A program made the translations under genes and the position numbers. From Pectobacterium carotovorum (GTDB taxonomy: Bacteria; Pseudomonadota; Gammaproteobacteria; Enterobacterales; Enterobacteriaceae), in NCBI GenBank assembly GCA_016415585.1, contig CP066552.1, forward strand, positions 744,001 to 808,000: 64,000 bases of DNA, in the 5' to 3' direction. How positions within the stretch are numbered: the stretch's first letter is position 1; the number at the start of each line of letters is the position of its first letter. The notes beneath the pieces are model-generated. The model made no database searches. It saw nothing but the letters and a program-made list of their open reading frames with translations, and was not told the origin of the DNA. Shown piece by piece: positions 1 through 10,205 of the stretch.

Positions 1-283
1 GGTGAATTTTATTTTTAGTGCGCTCCAAAAAGGCACGATGGATAAAGGTGAACCCACTGAAAAACAGTGCTTATGGCGCTGTAATCAACTGCATAATTGG
101 CAAAAGAACCGCCATTGATTCGTCAGCCGATAAATCCCTGTTTTTTGCTCACGGTTCCATGTGCATTCCCGCTGCTTTTCATGTACATTTGTAATCATAT
201 TTACTTTGTCATTCTTGTTTAACTTATTGATTTTAATCAGTTATATGAGGAAGGCAGTCGTTCAATCCGATCTGGAGTCAAGC
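1..283. other. tktA upstream region
   Basis: No gene is recognised before the tktA start. A small hairpin (CACTG, five A's, CAGTG) lies at about 54-68. The stretch from 161 is open in the tktA frame and would give an N-terminal extension of hydrophobic, AT-rich composition that transketolases do not have, so it is treated as leader. A GGAG ribosome site just before 284 fixes the tktA start. Confidence 0.5.
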
Positions 284-2278
284 ATGTCCTCTCGTAAAGA
301 ACTTGCCAATGCTATCCGCGCGCTGAGCATGGATGGGGTGCAGAAAGCCAAATCCGGTCACCCGGGCGCACCGATGGGCATGGCCGATATCGCCGAAGTG
401 CTGTGGCGCGATTATCTTAACCATAATCCGGCCAACCCTAACTGGGCCAACCGTGACCGCTTCGTGCTGTCCAACGGCCACGCGTCCATGCTGATTTACA
501 GCCTGCTGCATCTCTCCGGCTACGACCTGCCGATTGAAGAACTGAAAAACTTCCGTCAGCTGCATTCCAAAACTCCGGGTCACCCTGAATACGGCTACAC
601 CGCCGGCGTTGAAACCACCACCGGCCCGCTGGGTCAGGGTGTTGCCAACGCCGTGGGTATGGCGATTGCCGAGCGCACGCTGGCGGCGCAGTTCAACCGT
701 CCGGGCCACGAGATTGTTAACCATCACACCTATACCTTCCTCGGTGACGGCTGCATGATGGAAGGGATTTCTCACGAAGTCTGCTCGCTGGCAGGCACCA
801 TGAAGCTCGGCAAACTGACTGCGTTTTATGATGACAACGGCATCTCTATCGACGGTCACGTTGAAGGCTGGTTTACCGACGATACCGCTGCCCGTTTTGA
901 AGCCTACGGCTGGCACGTGGTGCGTGGCGTAGACGGTCACGATGCGGACGCCATCAAACGCGCCATCGGCGAAGCCCAGCTTGTCACTGACAAGCCATCG
1001 CTGCTGATGTGCAAAACCGTGATTGGTTTCGGTTCTCCGAACAAGGCCGGTACGCACGATTCCCACGGTGCACCGCTGGGTGAGGCGGAAGTGGCTGCTT
1101 CCCGCGAACAGCTGGGCTGGACGCACGTGCCATTTGATATCCCAGCTGACATTTATGCGGCCTGGGACGCGAAACCGGCCGGTCAGCGTAAGGAAGCGGC
1201 CTGGGATGAGGCGTTTGCCGCCTACGCCAGCGCGTACCCTGAGCTGGCTGCCGAATTCACACGCCGCACCGGCGGTGAATTGCCGACCAACTGGCAGGCA
1301 GACGCACAGAAATTTATCGACGATTTGCAGGCGAATCCGGCGAAAATCGCCAGTCGTAAAGCCTCACAGAACGCGCTGGAAGCCTACGGCAAACTGCTGC
1401 CGGAATTCCTGGGCGGCTCTGCTGACCTGGCACCGAGCAACCTGACCATCTGGTCCGGCTCGGTTTCACTGGATAAAGACCACGCGGGTAACTACCTCCA
1501 CTACGGCGTGCGTGAATTCGGCATGACGGCAATTGCCAACGGGATTGCGCTGCACGGGGGCTTTGTACCGTACACCGCAACCTTCCTGATGTTTGTGGAA
1601 TATGCGCGTAATGCCGTGCGTATGGCCGCGCTGATGAAAATCCGCAGCATCTACGTTTACACCCACGACTCCATCGGTCTGGGCGAAGACGGCCCGACAC
1701 ACCAGCCGGTTGAACAACTGGCAAGCCTGCGTGTGACGCCGAATATGAGCAACTGGCGTCCGGCGGATCAGGTGGAAACGGCGGTGGCGTGGAAATATGC
1801 CATTGAGCGTCAGGACGGCCCGACGTCGCTGATCCTGTCTCGTCAGAACCTGGCACAGCAGCCCCGTACCGCTGAACAGCTGGCGAACGTGGCGAAAGGC
1901 GGTTACGTGCTGAAAGACAGCGATGGCCAACCTGAGCTGATCCTGATTGCCACCGGTTCTGAAGTTGAACTGGCTGTCGGCGCGTATGACAAACTGACCG
2001 CCGCAGGCCGCAAGGTACGCGTGGTGTCCATGCCGTCAACGGATGCATTCGACAAGCAGGATGCAGCCTACCGTGAAGCGGTTCTGCCGAAAGCGGTAGC
2101 GGCGCGCGTAGCGATTGAAGCGGGTATCGCAGACTACTGGTTCAAGTACGTCGGCCTGAACGGCGCGATTGTCGGCATGACAAGCTTCGGCGAATCTGCA
2201 CCGGCTGAGCTGTTGTTCGAAGCATTCGGCTTCACGGTCGATAACGTCGTCGAAAAAGCGCAGGCGCTGCTGAAGTAA
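284..2278 (+). CDS. tktA: transketolase
   Basis: A cytoplasmic thiamine-diphosphate enzyme of 664 residues that moves two-carbon ketol units between sugar phosphates in the non-oxidative pentose phosphate pathway and supplies erythrose 4-phosphate. Nearly all of it aligns by eye with E. coli TktA (663 residues): the N-terminus [17 protein letters not shown], the ThDP/Mg signature [12 protein letters not shown] near residue 155, and the transketolase motif [12 protein letters not shown] near residue 470. The start at 284 is preferred over upstream in-frame codons because it matches family length and has a GGAG site. A strong terminator follows. The erythrose-4-phosphate dehydrogenase gene epd is next downstream, a conserved pairing. 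Confidence 0.97.
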   Translation: MSSRKELANAIRALSMDGVQKAKSGHPGAPMGMADIAEVLWRDYLNHNPANPNWANRDRFVLSNGHASMLIYSLLHLSGYDLPIEELKNFRQLHSKTPGHPEYGYTAGVETTTGPLGQGVANAVGMAIAERTLAAQFNRPGHEIVNHHTYTFLGDGCMMEGISHEVCSLAGTMKLGKLTAFYDDNGISIDGHVEGWFTDDTAARFEAYGWHVVRGVDGHDADAIKRAIGEAQLVTDKPSLLMCKTVIGFGSPNKAGTHDSHGAPLGEAEVAASREQLGWTHVPFDIPADIYAAWDAKPAGQRKEAAWDEAFAAYASAYPELAAEFTRRTGGELPTNWQADAQKFIDDLQANPAKIASRKASQNALEAYGKLLPEFLGGSADLAPSNLTIWSGSVSLDKDHAGNYLHYGVREFGMTAIANGIALHGGFVPYTATFLMFVEYARNAVRMAALMKIRSIYVYTHDSIGLGEDGPTHQPVEQLASLRVTPNMSNWRPADQVETAVAWKYAIERQDGPTSLILSRQNLAQQPRTAEQLANVAKGGYVLKDSDGQPELILIATGSEVELAVGAYDKLTAAGRKVRVVSMPSTDAFDKQDAAYREAVLPKAVAARVAIEAGIADYWFKYVGLNGAIVGMTSFGESAPAELLFEAFGFTVDNVVEKAQALLK

Positions 2279-2306
2279 TCACGCCGCGTTAATCTCGATA
2301 TGAAAA

Positions 2307-2335
2307 GCCGTCAGCGAGCGCTGGCGGTTTTTTTT
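2307..2335 (+). terminator. tktA rho-independent terminator
   Basis: A nine-pair stem (2308-2316 with 2319-2327, one G-U pair) is followed by eight T's. It ends the tktA transcript before the epd control region. Confidence 0.9.
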
Positions 2336-2472
2336 CACCTTTAATTTAACCCACCTCTCAATGCGTTTTGTCTGCCCCTCGATCGCGGCTTTTTCATTTT
2401 TATGACGCAGGTCACTCTTCTTACGTGTGCCAGACGAGAATATTTCTTTTATGCGTTAATTCGTTTATGCTA

Positions 2473-2486
2473 GCTGAAGCGTTTCA
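2473..2486 (+). promoter_or_regulatory. candidate Cra (FruR) operator before epd
   Basis: GCTGAAGCGTTTCA matches the Cra consensus (GCTGAA-W-CG-N-TTCA) and forms the palindrome CTGAA/TTCAG. In E. coli the epd-pgk-fbaA promoter region is known to be Cra-repressed, and this site lies in the equivalent position, 107 bp before epd. A CRP-like half-site pair (TGACGCAGGTCAC, about 2402-2414) lies further upstream. The remaining bases of the 314-nt tktA-epd gap hold nothing else recognised. Confidence 0.75.
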
Positions 2487-2592
2487 GTTGTTGTGCTGAC
2501 GGCGTTTCTCTAGGGGTTCTCTGGTGTCTAAGAAGGGTATATCCTATGTGCTGGGTAACCCTGCTATGACATAAGGAATCACAAGGAACGCC

Positions 2593-3609
2593 ATGACGAT
2601 CCGTATTGCGATAAACGGTTTTGGCCGCATAGGCCGCAGTGTTTTACGTGCGTTGTATGAATCAGGTCGCCGAGCCGAGATTACCGTTGTGGCTATTAAC
2701 GAGCTGGCGAGCGCGGAAGGCATGGCGCATTTGCTCAAGTACGACTCCAGTCACGGCCGTTTTTCGTGGGATGTGCGTCAAGAGTGCGACCAGCTTTATG
2801 TCGGTGATGACTGTATTCGTCTGTTGCATCAGGTAGAGATTCAGCAATTGCCCTGGCGAGAACTCGGTGTAGACATTGTGCTGGATTGCAGCGGCGTCTA
2901 CGGTAGCCGGGAAGATGGGGAAGCCCATCTGGCGGCAGGCGCGAAGAAGGTGCTGTTTTCTCACCCGGGAACGACGGATTTGGATGCCACGGTGGTGTTT
3001 GGCGTTAATCACCATCAGTTGGAAAGCGGGCATCGCATTGTTTCCAATGCGTCCTGCACGACCAACTGCATTATCCCGGTAATCAAACTGTTGGATGATG
3101 CCTTTGGTATCGAGAATGGGACGGTGACGACGATTCACTCGTCGATGAACGATCAACCGGTGATCGATGCTTATCATCACGATCTGCGGCGTACACGAGC
3201 CGCTAGCCAGTCGATCATTCCGGTAGATACTAAACTGTCTGCGGGGATCACTCGTATTTTTCCGCAGTTTGTCGATCGCTTTGAGGCGATATCGGTGCGA
3301 GTACCGACGATTAACGTCACGGCAATTGACCTGAGCGTTAGCGTCAGGAAAGCCGTAAATGTGAATGAAATTAACGCACTATTGCAAAAATCAGCGCATG
3401 AGTCGTTTCGTGGTATAGTTGATTACACTGAATTGCCGTTAGTGTCGGCTGATTTTAACCACGATCCGCACAGTGCCATTGTCGACGGCACGCAGACACG
3501 GGTCAGTGGTCAGCATCTGATTAAAACATTGGTCTGGTGCGATAACGAATGGGGCTTTGCCAACCGGATGTTGGATACAACACGGGCGATGGCGGCCAGC
3601 GGTTTCTAG
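2593..3609 (+). CDS. epd: D-erythrose-4-phosphate dehydrogenase
   Basis: A 338-residue NAD-dependent dehydrogenase of the GAPDH superfamily that oxidises erythrose 4-phosphate to 4-phosphoerythronate on the way to pyridoxal phosphate. The Rossmann motif [14 protein letters not shown] is at residues 7-20 and the catalytic cysteine is in SNASCTTNC near residue 155. The sequence resembles E. coli Epd more than GapA, for example [21 protein letters not shown]. It is first in the conserved order epd-pgk-fbaA, with a 72-nt gap to pgk, and the Cra site upstream probably controls all three genes. Confidence 0.95.
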   Translation: MTIRIAINGFGRIGRSVLRALYESGRRAEITVVAINELASAEGMAHLLKYDSSHGRFSWDVRQECDQLYVGDDCIRLLHQVEIQQLPWRELGVDIVLDCSGVYGSREDGEAHLAAGAKKVLFSHPGTTDLDATVVFGVNHHQLESGHRIVSNASCTTNCIIPVIKLLDDAFGIENGTVTTIHSSMNDQPVIDAYHHDLRRTRAASQSIIPVDTKLSAGITRIFPQFVDRFEAISVRVPTINVTAIDLSVSVRKAVNVNEINALLQKSAHESFRGIVDYTELPLVSADFNHDPHSAIVDGTQTRVSGQHLIKTLVWCDNEWGFANRMLDTTRAMAASGF

Positions 3610-3681
3610 TACGACGGTGGCGATCTGGGGTCGCTATCTCGCTCAAGCAACTTTAAAAGAGAATCAACAAGAGGATTCACC

Positions 3682-4845
3682 ATGTCTGTAATTAAGATGA
3701 CCGATCTGGATCTGGCTGGTAAACGTGTTCTTATTCGTGCGGATCTGAACGTACCAGTAAAAGAAGGGAAAGTGACGTCTGATGCGCGCATCCGTGCCTC
3801 TCTGCCGACCATCGAAATCGCGCTGAAACAAGGCGCTCGCGTTATGGTCACTTCCCATCTGGGACGCCCGACCGAAGGCGAGTACAACGAAGAGTTTTCT
3901 CTGCTGCCTGTCGTTGACTACCTGAAAGAGAAACTGTCTTCTCCTGTACGTCTGGCGAAAGATTACCTGGATGGTGTTGATGTCGCCGAAGGCGAGCTGG
4001 TTGTACTGGAAAACGTCCGCTTTAACAAAGGCGAGAAAAAAGACGACGAAGTCCTGTCCAAAAAATACGCGGCGCTGTGTGATGTGTTCGTAATGGACGC
4101 ATTCGGTACGGCACACCGTGCGCAGGCTTCAACTCACGGCGTGGGTAAATTTGCCACTATCGCCTGTGCGGGCCCGCTGCTGTCTGGTGAGCTGGAAGCG
4201 CTGGGTAAAGCCTTGAGCGAACCAGCCCGTCCGATGGTCGCTATCGTTGGTGGTTCTAAAGTTTCTACCAAGCTGACCGTACTGGATTCCCTGTCTAAAA
4301 TCGCCGATCAACTGATCGTCGGTGGCGGTATCGCCAACACCTTCGTTGCCGCACAAGGCCACAACGTGGGTAAATCCCTGTACGAAGCTGACCTGATTCC
4401 TGAAGCGAAAAAGCTGCTGGAAACCTGTGATATTCCAGTACCGAGCGATGTGCGTGTTGCGTCAGAATTCTCTGAAACTGCAGCTGCAACGCTGAAGTCT
4501 GTTACAGCAATCAAAGACGAAGAGCAGATTCTGGATCTGGGTGATGTATCCGCCGAGCGTCTGGCTGAAATTCTGAAGAATGCCAAGACCATCCTGTGGA
4601 ATGGCCCGGTTGGCGTCTTTGAATTCCCTAATTTCCGTAAAGGAACCGAGACCATCGCTCGTGCTATCGCAGATAGCGACGCGTTCTCTATTGCAGGTGG
4701 CGGCGATACGCTGGCTGCGATCGATCTGTTTGGTATTGCAGATAAAATCTCCTACATTTCTACCGGTGGTGGCGCATTCCTCGAATTTGTCGAAGGGAAA
4801 AAACTGCCAGCAGTGGTTATGCTGGAAGAACGTGCCAAGCAATAA
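3682..4845 (+). CDS. pgk: phosphoglycerate kinase
   Basis: A 387-residue cytoplasmic kinase that interconverts 1,3-bisphosphoglycerate plus ADP and 3-phosphoglycerate plus ATP. The PGK signature [16 protein letters not shown] is near residues 14-29, the hinge/nucleotide region has VGGGIANTF and [13 protein letters not shown], and the glycine-rich C-terminal [11 protein letters not shown] is intact. Length equals the usual enterobacterial protein. A GAGGA ribosome site precedes the ATG. It sits between epd and fbaA, forming a glycolytic operon. Confidence 0.98.
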   Translation: MSVIKMTDLDLAGKRVLIRADLNVPVKEGKVTSDARIRASLPTIEIALKQGARVMVTSHLGRPTEGEYNEEFSLLPVVDYLKEKLSSPVRLAKDYLDGVDVAEGELVVLENVRFNKGEKKDDEVLSKKYAALCDVFVMDAFGTAHRAQASTHGVGKFATIACAGPLLSGELEALGKALSEPARPMVAIVGGSKVSTKLTVLDSLSKIADQLIVGGGIANTFVAAQGHNVGKSLYEADLIPEAKKLLETCDIPVPSDVRVASEFSETAAATLKSVTAIKDEEQILDLGDVSAERLAEILKNAKTILWNGPVGVFEFPNFRKGTETIARAIADSDAFSIAGGGDTLAAIDLFGIADKISYISTGGGAFLEFVEGKKLPAVVMLEERAKQ

Positions 4846-4878
4846 TTTAAGGTAAGGGGCGCTTTTCCTCTTTCCTGT

Positions 4879-4923
4879 GGTTGTCTCGATATGTGATGTT
4901 CGCAATATCGTGTCGAGACAACC
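4879..4923 (+). other. pgk-fbaA intergenic hairpin
   Basis: A perfect 11-bp inverted repeat (GGTTGTCTCGA at 4879-4889, its complement at 4913-4923) encloses a further inner pairing CGATAT/ATATCG (4888-4893 with 4905-4910). There is no T-tract, so it looks like an mRNA processing or stability hairpin rather than a terminator. The function is inference. Confidence 0.55.
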
Positions 4924-4982
4924 TGTCGATTTAACATCGATTTCTCTAACCCCTCCACGGCCAACGAAACGGGACACGTAAC

Positions 4983-6059
4983 ATGTCTAAAATTTTTGAT
5001 TTCGTAAAACCCGGTGTCATCACTGGTGATGACGTTCAGAAAGTTTTCGCAGTAGCAAAAGAAAACAAATTCGCTTTGCCAGCAGTGAACTGTGTCGGTA
5101 GCGACTCAATCAATGCTGTGCTGGAAGCCGCAGCCAAAGTGCGTGCGCCGGTCATCGTTCAGTTCTCTAACGGCGGTGCAGCATTCATCGCCGGTAAAGG
5201 CCTGAAAGCAGAAGGTCAGCAGGCGGCAATTTTGGGTGCGATTTCTGGCGCTCATCATGTGCATCAAATGGCTGAACACTATGGCGTGCCGGTGATTCTG
5301 CATACAGACCACTGCGCGAAGAAATTGCTGCCGTGGATCGATGGCCTGCTGGATGCGGGTGAAAAACACTTTGCTGCTACCGGCAAACCGCTGTTCTCTT
5401 CTCACATGATCGACCTGTCTGAAGAGTCTCTGGAAGAGAACATCGAGATCTGCTCTAAGTATTTGGCGCGTATGGCCAAAATCGACATGACCCTGGAAAT
5501 CGAACTGGGTTGTACTGGTGGTGAAGAAGACGGTGTGGATAACAGCCACATGGATGCTTCTGCGCTGTACACCCAGCCAGAAGATGTTGACTACGCGTAC
5601 ACCAAACTGAACGCGATCAGCCCACGTTTCACTATCGCTGCTTCTTTCGGTAACGTGCATGGCGTCTACAAGCCAGGTAACGTGAAGCTGACCCCGACTA
5701 TCCTGCGTGATTCTCAGGAATATGTTTCCAAGAAACATAACCTGCCGCACAACAGCCTGGACTTCGTGTTCCACGGTGGTTCTGGTTCCAGCGCTCAGGA
5801 AATCAAAGATTCAGTTAGCTACGGCGTAGTGAAAATGAACATCGATACCGATACCCAGTGGGCAACGTGGGAAGGTATCCTGAAATACTACAAAGAAAAC
5901 GAAGCGTATCTGCAAGGCCAATTGGGTAACCCGAAAGGCGAAGATCAGCCGAACAAGAAATACTATGACCCGCGTGTGTGGCTGCGTTCCGCTCAGGCGA
6001 GCATGGTGACTCGTTTGGAACAAGCTTTCAAAGAGCTTAATGCTGTTGATGTGCTGTAA
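4983..6059 (+). CDS. fbaA: class II fructose-bisphosphate aldolase
   Basis: A 358-residue zinc-dependent aldolase that cleaves fructose 1,6-bisphosphate to dihydroxyacetone phosphate and glyceraldehyde 3-phosphate. Class II marks are the metal-binding HTDHCAKK near residue 107, the acidic stretch EIELGCTGGEEDGVDNS near residue 172, and FHGGSGSS near residue 263 for phosphate binding. It is the last gene of the epd-pgk-fbaA group, 137 nt after pgk with a structured spacer. An ERIC repeat and a terminator follow. Confidence 0.98.
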   Translation: MSKIFDFVKPGVITGDDVQKVFAVAKENKFALPAVNCVGSDSINAVLEAAAKVRAPVIVQFSNGGAAFIAGKGLKAEGQQAAILGAISGAHHVHQMAEHYGVPVILHTDHCAKKLLPWIDGLLDAGEKHFAATGKPLFSSHMIDLSEESLEENIEICSKYLARMAKIDMTLEIELGCTGGEEDGVDNSHMDASALYTQPEDVDYAYTKLNAISPRFTIAASFGNVHGVYKPGNVKLTPTILRDSQEYVSKKHNLPHNSLDFVFHGGSGSSAQEIKDSVSYGVVKMNIDTDTQWATWEGILKYYKENEAYLQGQLGNPKGEDQPNKKYYDPRVWLRSAQASMVTRLEQAFKELNAVDVL

Positions 6060-6070
6060 GTCAGACGACG

Positions 6071-6267
6071 TATACCCTAAATAATTCGAGTTGCAGGACA
6101 AAACGTTAGCTTTTTGAACAACGCAAAGCGTTGGCCCGCAAGGGCGAGGCGCATTTATGTGCCTCGTAACGCGGCGACGCAGTGAGTCCCCTGGAGCTTA
6201 CATCAGTAAGTGACTGGGGGGAGCGAGGAAAGCCAACGTACATGCAGCTTGAAGTATGACGGGTATA
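6071..6267. repeat. ERIC element with internal insertion
   Basis: The ends are TATACCC (6071) and GGGTATA (6267) with the typical inner arms AATAATTCGAGTTGCAG and GCAGCTTGAAGTATGACG. The centre carries the sequences used for ERIC primers (GAGCTTACAT; AGTAAGTGACTGGGG). The element is 197 bp, against about 127 bp for the usual ERIC. The extra 70 bp or so sits in the left half (about 6098-6180). It lies in the fbaA 3' untranslated region. Confidence 0.9.
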
Positions 6268-6283
6268 AACATGATTTGATGCT

Positions 6284-6308
6284 AAGGCTCCTACGGGAGC
6301 CTTAATTT
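6284..6308 (+). terminator. terminator after fbaA/ERIC
   Basis: AAGGCTCC (6284-6291), a four-base TACG loop and GGAGCCTT (6296-6303) are followed by AATTTTT. It probably ends the fbaA transcript and isolates mscS. Confidence 0.8.
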
Positions 6309-6390
6309 TTGGGGCTTTTGGGACTCAATGTTGCGGTTTCAGTTATGGACGTTATGCTTTCCCAGTGATTAAGAAAACAGGAGCGTTCAA

Positions 6391-7251
6391 ATGGAAGAAC
6401 TTAATACGGGGTTGGATCAGGCAGGGGACTGGTTGGTGACACACCAGAACTTGTTTTTGCAGTATGCCGTGAATATCGTCGCAGCATTAGTGATCCTCAT
6501 CGTTGGTCTGGTGATCGCTCGGATCGTCTCCGGTACCATCAATAAACTGATGATTAACCGTTCTATCGATTCAACCGTGGCTGATTTCCTGTCTGCGCTG
6601 GTGCGCTATGGCATTATCGCGTTCACGCTGATTGCGGTATTGAGCCGGGTTGGCGTACAGACTGCATCGGTGATTGCGGTATTGGGTGCCGCGGGTTTGG
6701 CTGTCGGTCTGGCATTACAGGGGTCGTTAGCCAACTTTGCTGCGGGCGTCTTGCTGGTGATTTTCCGGCCTTTCCGTACCGGCGAATGGGTGGATTTGGG
6801 CGGCGTGTCTGGCTCGGTTACGCAGGTACAGATCTTCTCGACGACGCTGCGCACGTCTGACGGCAAAATCATCGTAGTCCCGAACGGCAAGATCATTGCT
6901 GGCAACATCATCAACAGCTCTCGTGAACCGGATCGTCGTACCGAAATTATTGTCGGTGTAGCCTACGATGCTGATATCGACGTGGTGAAAAAGCTGTTAG
7001 GCGATATTGTTGCTGCAGATGATCGAATCCAGCACGACAAGGGTGTCACGATTCGCCTGAATGAAATGGCAGCGTCATCGCTGAATTTTGTGGTGCGGGT
7101 GTGGACAACCAATGGAAACGCGCAGATGGTGTATTGGGACCTGCTGGAAAGCTTTAAACGTGTGTTGGATGAACACCGTATTGGCATTCCTTATCCGCAG
7201 ATGGATGTGCACCTGCATAACGTACCATCCGAAGCGAAACAGCCAGAGTGA
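6391..7251 (+). CDS. mscS: small-conductance mechanosensitive channel
   Basis: A 286-residue inner-membrane channel that opens under osmotic down-shock, the same length as E. coli MscS. Three N-terminal membrane segments are visible (about 27-50, 68-88, 95-127). The third holds the glycine/alanine-rich pore helix [25 protein letters not shown]. The cytoplasmic vestibule follows, with [31 protein letters not shown]. The ATG follows an AGGAG site. It is a single-gene unit with its own short 5' region after the fbaA terminator. Confidence 0.95.
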   Translation: MEELNTGLDQAGDWLVTHQNLFLQYAVNIVAALVILIVGLVIARIVSGTINKLMINRSIDSTVADFLSALVRYGIIAFTLIAVLSRVGVQTASVIAVLGAAGLAVGLALQGSLANFAAGVLLVIFRPFRTGEWVDLGGVSGSVTQVQIFSTTLRTSDGKIIVVPNGKIIAGNIINSSREPDRRTEIIVGVAYDADIDVVKKLLGDIVAADDRIQHDKGVTIRLNEMAASSLNFVVRVWTTNGNAQMVYWDLLESFKRVLDEHRIGIPYPQMDVHLHNVPSEAKQPE

Positions 7252-7275
7252 ACGCGCTGACATAATCCGCTAAAT

Positions 7276-7322
7276 ATGCACCATGTTTGTAGTAGCAATG
7301 TTCTGATATCGGCATGGTGCAT
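7276..7322. other. perfect 10-bp inverted repeat after mscS
   Basis: ATGCACCATG (7276-7285) and CATGGTGCAT (7313-7322) are exact complements separated by 27 bp. No T-tract follows, so a classical terminator is not supported. It could be an mRNA 3' stem or a protein site. The 220-nt mscS-argO gap otherwise holds only the argO promoter region. Confidence 0.5.
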
Positions 7323-7471
7323 CGTCAGAAATCGTCCTCTCATCTAGCGTTTACTTCCTCTCATTTCAGCGCATTAGCGTGGCTAATGTAGCGTTAGAAT
7401 ATTCAATTTCACTTATCTAATCGGCTTCCATAAACTCCCCGCGACAACAATAAACGGCGTAGGAGAGAAGT

Positions 7472-8086
7472 ATGTGGGCGGTCTATTTACAGGGCGTTCT
7501 GTTAGGGGCGGCGATGATTCTTCCCCTTGGGCCACAGAATGCGTTTGTGATGAATCAGGGAATTCGCCGGCAGTATCACCTGATGGTGGCACTGCTATGT
7601 GCCTTGAGCGATATGGTGCTGATTGCAGCCGGTATTTTTGGCGGCAGCGCGTTACTTAGTCAGTCCTCATTGCTGTTGGGGGCGGTGACCTGGGGCGGCG
7701 TTGCGTTTCTGCTCTGGTTCGGCTGGGGAGCCATGAAAACGGCCTTCAGCAAGAATATTGCGCTGGCCAGCGCGGAAGTGATGAAACAAAGCCGCTGGCG
7801 CATTATTGCGACCATGCTGGCGGTGACCTGGCTTAACCCGCATGTCTATCTGGATACCTTTGTGGTGCTCGGGAGTCTGGGAAGCCAGTTTGCGGACGAT
7901 GCCCGAAGCTGGTTCGCGCTGGGGACGATGACGGCTTCCTTCACTTGGTTCTTTGCACTGGCGCTATTGGCCGCCTGGCTGGCGCCGTGGCTGAATACGC
8001 CGCGGGTACAGCGGGTCATCAACTTTTTTGTCGGCGTAGTGATGTGGGGCATTGCCTTGCAGTTGGCGCGTCACGGCTGGCAATAA
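7472..8086 (+). CDS. argO: L-arginine exporter
   Basis: A 204-residue inner-membrane protein of the LysE/ArgO family that exports arginine (and canavanine). The N-terminal [24 protein letters not shown] is the family signature, and about six hydrophobic helices follow; the middle one contains [17 protein letters not shown] site precedes the ATG. E. coli argO is activated by ArgP; the argP gene lies 1 kb downstream in the same order as in E. coli, so the regulator-target pair is retained. Confidence 0.93.
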   Translation: MWAVYLQGVLLGAAMILPLGPQNAFVMNQGIRRQYHLMVALLCALSDMVLIAAGIFGGSALLSQSSLLLGAVTWGGVAFLLWFGWGAMKTAFSKNIALASAEVMKQSRWRIIATMLAVTWLNPHVYLDTFVVLGSLGSQFADDARSWFALGTMTASFTWFFALALLAAWLAPWLNTPRVQRVINFFVGVVMWGIALQLARHGWQ

Positions 8087-8259
8087 ATGACGTCACCTTA
8101 CGCTACGTTTCAGAAATTCACCTATATTGTGTGGAGTTGGTAATGCGTTATGTTGTTCGGTAGAGCGATCCGTCTTGTCTCTTTCATTCTGGAAGATACC
8201 GTGTTGGTGCAGACAATCTGCCAGCGGCATGCGTGACGAAACATAAGTAAGGAGAGAGT

Positions 8260-9000
8260 GTGAAACGAGGTATGATGAAACTACATGCGCTGGTGTTGGC
8301 TACCGCGGTGGGATTTGGCGGTGTGTCGATGGTTGCGCAGGCTGCGGAACTGCCTGATGGCCCGCATATCGTGACGTCAGGGACATCCAGCGTAGACGCG
8401 ACACCAGACATTGCGCGTCTGGCAATTGAAGTGAGTGTGTCATCGAAAGATGCAGCGGACGCGAAAAAACAGGTCGATGCCCGCGTTGCACAATATTTTG
8501 ATTTTTTGGGTAAGAACGGCATTGAGAAAAAAGATATTAATGCTGCCAATTTACGCACACAACCAGAATATGACTATCTGAAAACGGGTGGGTCAGTGCT
8601 GAAAGGCTATCGTGCCGTACGTCAGGTGGAAGTGACGCTGCGTCAGTTAGACAAACTGAACGAGCTGCTGGATGGGGCGCTGAAATCGGGGCTGAATGAG
8701 ATTCGCACGGTAGAATTAGGCGTTGCTAACCCAGAAACCTATCGTGATGAAGCGCGTAAGAAAGCCATTGAGCAGGCGACGAATCAGGCGGAAGCGCTAG
8801 CGCAAGGCTTCAATGCCAAGCTGGGGCCGATCTACAGCGTTCGCTATCACGTTGCCAACTATCAGCCGATGCCAATGGCTCGGATGTTTAAAACGGCAGA
8901 TGCCGCGGTGCAAAGCGAAGCGGCGCAAACCTATGAACAGCAAACCATTCACTTTGACGATCAGGTGGATGTCGTGTTTGAGCTGCTGCGTACGCAGTAA
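8260..9000 (+). CDS. yggE: SIMPL-domain periplasmic protein (YggE)
   Basis: A 246-residue exported protein. The first 27 or so residues are a signal peptide ending AQA-AELPDGPH. The body is a SIMPL (DUF541) domain with GTSSVDATPDIARLAIEVSV and the family motif YEQQTIHFDDQVDVVFEL at the C-terminus. E. coli YggE lowers oxidative stress by an unclear mechanism. The GTG at 8260 has an AAGGAG site 5 nt upstream; ATG at 8272 or 8275 is a possible alternative. A strong terminator follows, shared with convergent argP. Confidence 0.9.
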   Translation: MKRGMMKLHALVLATAVGFGGVSMVAQAAELPDGPHIVTSGTSSVDATPDIARLAIEVSVSSKDAADAKKQVDARVAQYFDFLGKNGIEKKDINAANLRTQPEYDYLKTGGSVLKGYRAVRQVEVTLRQLDKLNELLDGALKSGLNEIRTVELGVANPETYRDEARKKAIEQATNQAEALAQGFNAKLGPIYSVRYHVANYQPMPMARMFKTADAAVQSEAAQTYEQQTIHFDDQVDVVFELLRTQ

Positions 9001-9042
9001 CGCTCACGCTAAAACAGGGTTGCGTAAACCATTGATGATACC

Positions 9043-9075
9043 AACAGGCCTGCTCAGACAGGCCTGTTATTTTTT
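9043..9075. terminator. yggE terminator
   Basis: AACAGGCCTG (9043-9052), a six-base loop and CAGGCCTGTT (9059-9068) run into ATTTTTT. It ends yggE just before the convergent argP gene. Confidence 0.9.
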
Positions 9076-9085
9076 GCACTATCTC

Positions 9086-9979
9086 TTATGACTGTCGTAG
9101 TACCTGATGGCCGTGCGAGAGCAGAGCGTCCGTCACTTTCCTCATCATCCGGCTTTCCGGCGCGAAGCGGTGCCAGTAGAGCATCCGGCGCTGAAACAGC
9201 CCTGGCGTCAGGTCGATTAACTCGTTATTGGCAAGCTCTCTCTCGATTTGCAGATGTGGGATCATGCAGCAGGTTGTGCCTTGTCGCGCCAGTTGTACAA
9301 AGGCTTCCGACGAATTCACGATATGGCAAGGAACGCTGCCGGGCGACAAATCAAAGTTCTGCTGTAAGAAAGCCTGATGCATGTCATCCAGATGGTCGAA
9401 GGCGACCGCAGGGGCACGCAGCAGCGCCGAACGCGTTACGCCATTCGGGAAATAGCGGGCGGCAAAAGTCGGCGACGCGACAAACAGATAGTCCAGTGCC
9501 CCCAGTTTATCTACCAGACAGCTTGGCAGCGGTTGAGACTGAATACTCACCGCACCGACCACTTCACCCCGGCGCAGCCTTTCCTGAGTGCGCGTTTCAT
9601 CTTCTACCTGCAAATTAAGACGAATCGGTGAATCAACCAGCACCGGCTGTAACGCAGGCAGCAGCCAGGTTGCCAGACTGTCGGCGTTCACCGCCAGCGA
9701 CAGCAGCAGCGGAATGTCGCTGTTGGTTTCATTACCCAACCACTCTTCTTCGAGCAGTTCGACCTGATGCAGCAGAGCCAGCAGTTTCTGCCCTTGTTCC
9801 GTTGGGCGGGGCGGGATGGTTCTGACCAACAGCGGTTGGCCGAACAGGTTTTCGAGCTGTTTAATACGCTGCGAAACGGCAGATTGGGTAATACACAATT
9901 TTTGGGCAGCGCGTTCAAAACCACGCTCGCGGATGACGGCATCCAGAGCCTGAAGCGTTCGATAGTCCGGGCGTTTCAT
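9086..9979 (-). CDS. argP: LysR-type regulator ArgP (IciA)
   Basis: A 297-residue cytoplasmic activator of argO and lysine/arginine-responsive genes. The N-terminal winged helix reads [20 protein letters not shown] (about 24-43). The effector domain follows, and the C-terminus [34 protein letters not shown] is near-identical to E. coli ArgP. Length matches E. coli. It is convergent with yggE and divergent from rpiA, as in E. coli. The 226-nt gap to rpiA should hold both promoters. Confidence 0.96.
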   Translation of the reverse strand: MKRPDYRTLQALDAVIRERGFERAAQKLCITQSAVSQRIKQLENLFGQPLLVRTIPPRPTEQGQKLLALLHQVELLEEEWLGNETNSDIPLLLSLAVNADSLATWLLPALQPVLVDSPIRLNLQVEDETRTQERLRRGEVVGAVSIQSQPLPSCLVDKLGALDYLFVASPTFAARYFPNGVTRSALLRAPAVAFDHLDDMHQAFLQQNFDLSPGSVPCHIVNSSEAFVQLARQGTTCCMIPHLQIERELANNELIDLTPGLFQRRMLYWHRFAPESRMMRKVTDALLSHGHQVLRQS

Positions 9980-10205
9980 GAAAAGTCAAAATCCCCTGAA
10001 TGAGTCTGTTTTTTTCACTATGCCACATTTTGCTGATTTGCCATGCAGAAATCTTATTTTGGCTGTTGTGTGCAATCACGATTCAGCACGGTATATGTGA
10101 AATAATGCATCGGCGGTGAGGTGAATTTGCACGCTTTCCCCAATAAGCATGTTCTATAATACGCACACGTTTTCGTATATCGATTCTACAGGCCAGAAGC
10201 AGATT

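Noticed and set aside
161..283. N-terminal extension of TktA (membrane-like segment)
   Set aside because: Transketolase is cytoplasmic, family length fits the start at 284, and no ribosome site precedes 161.
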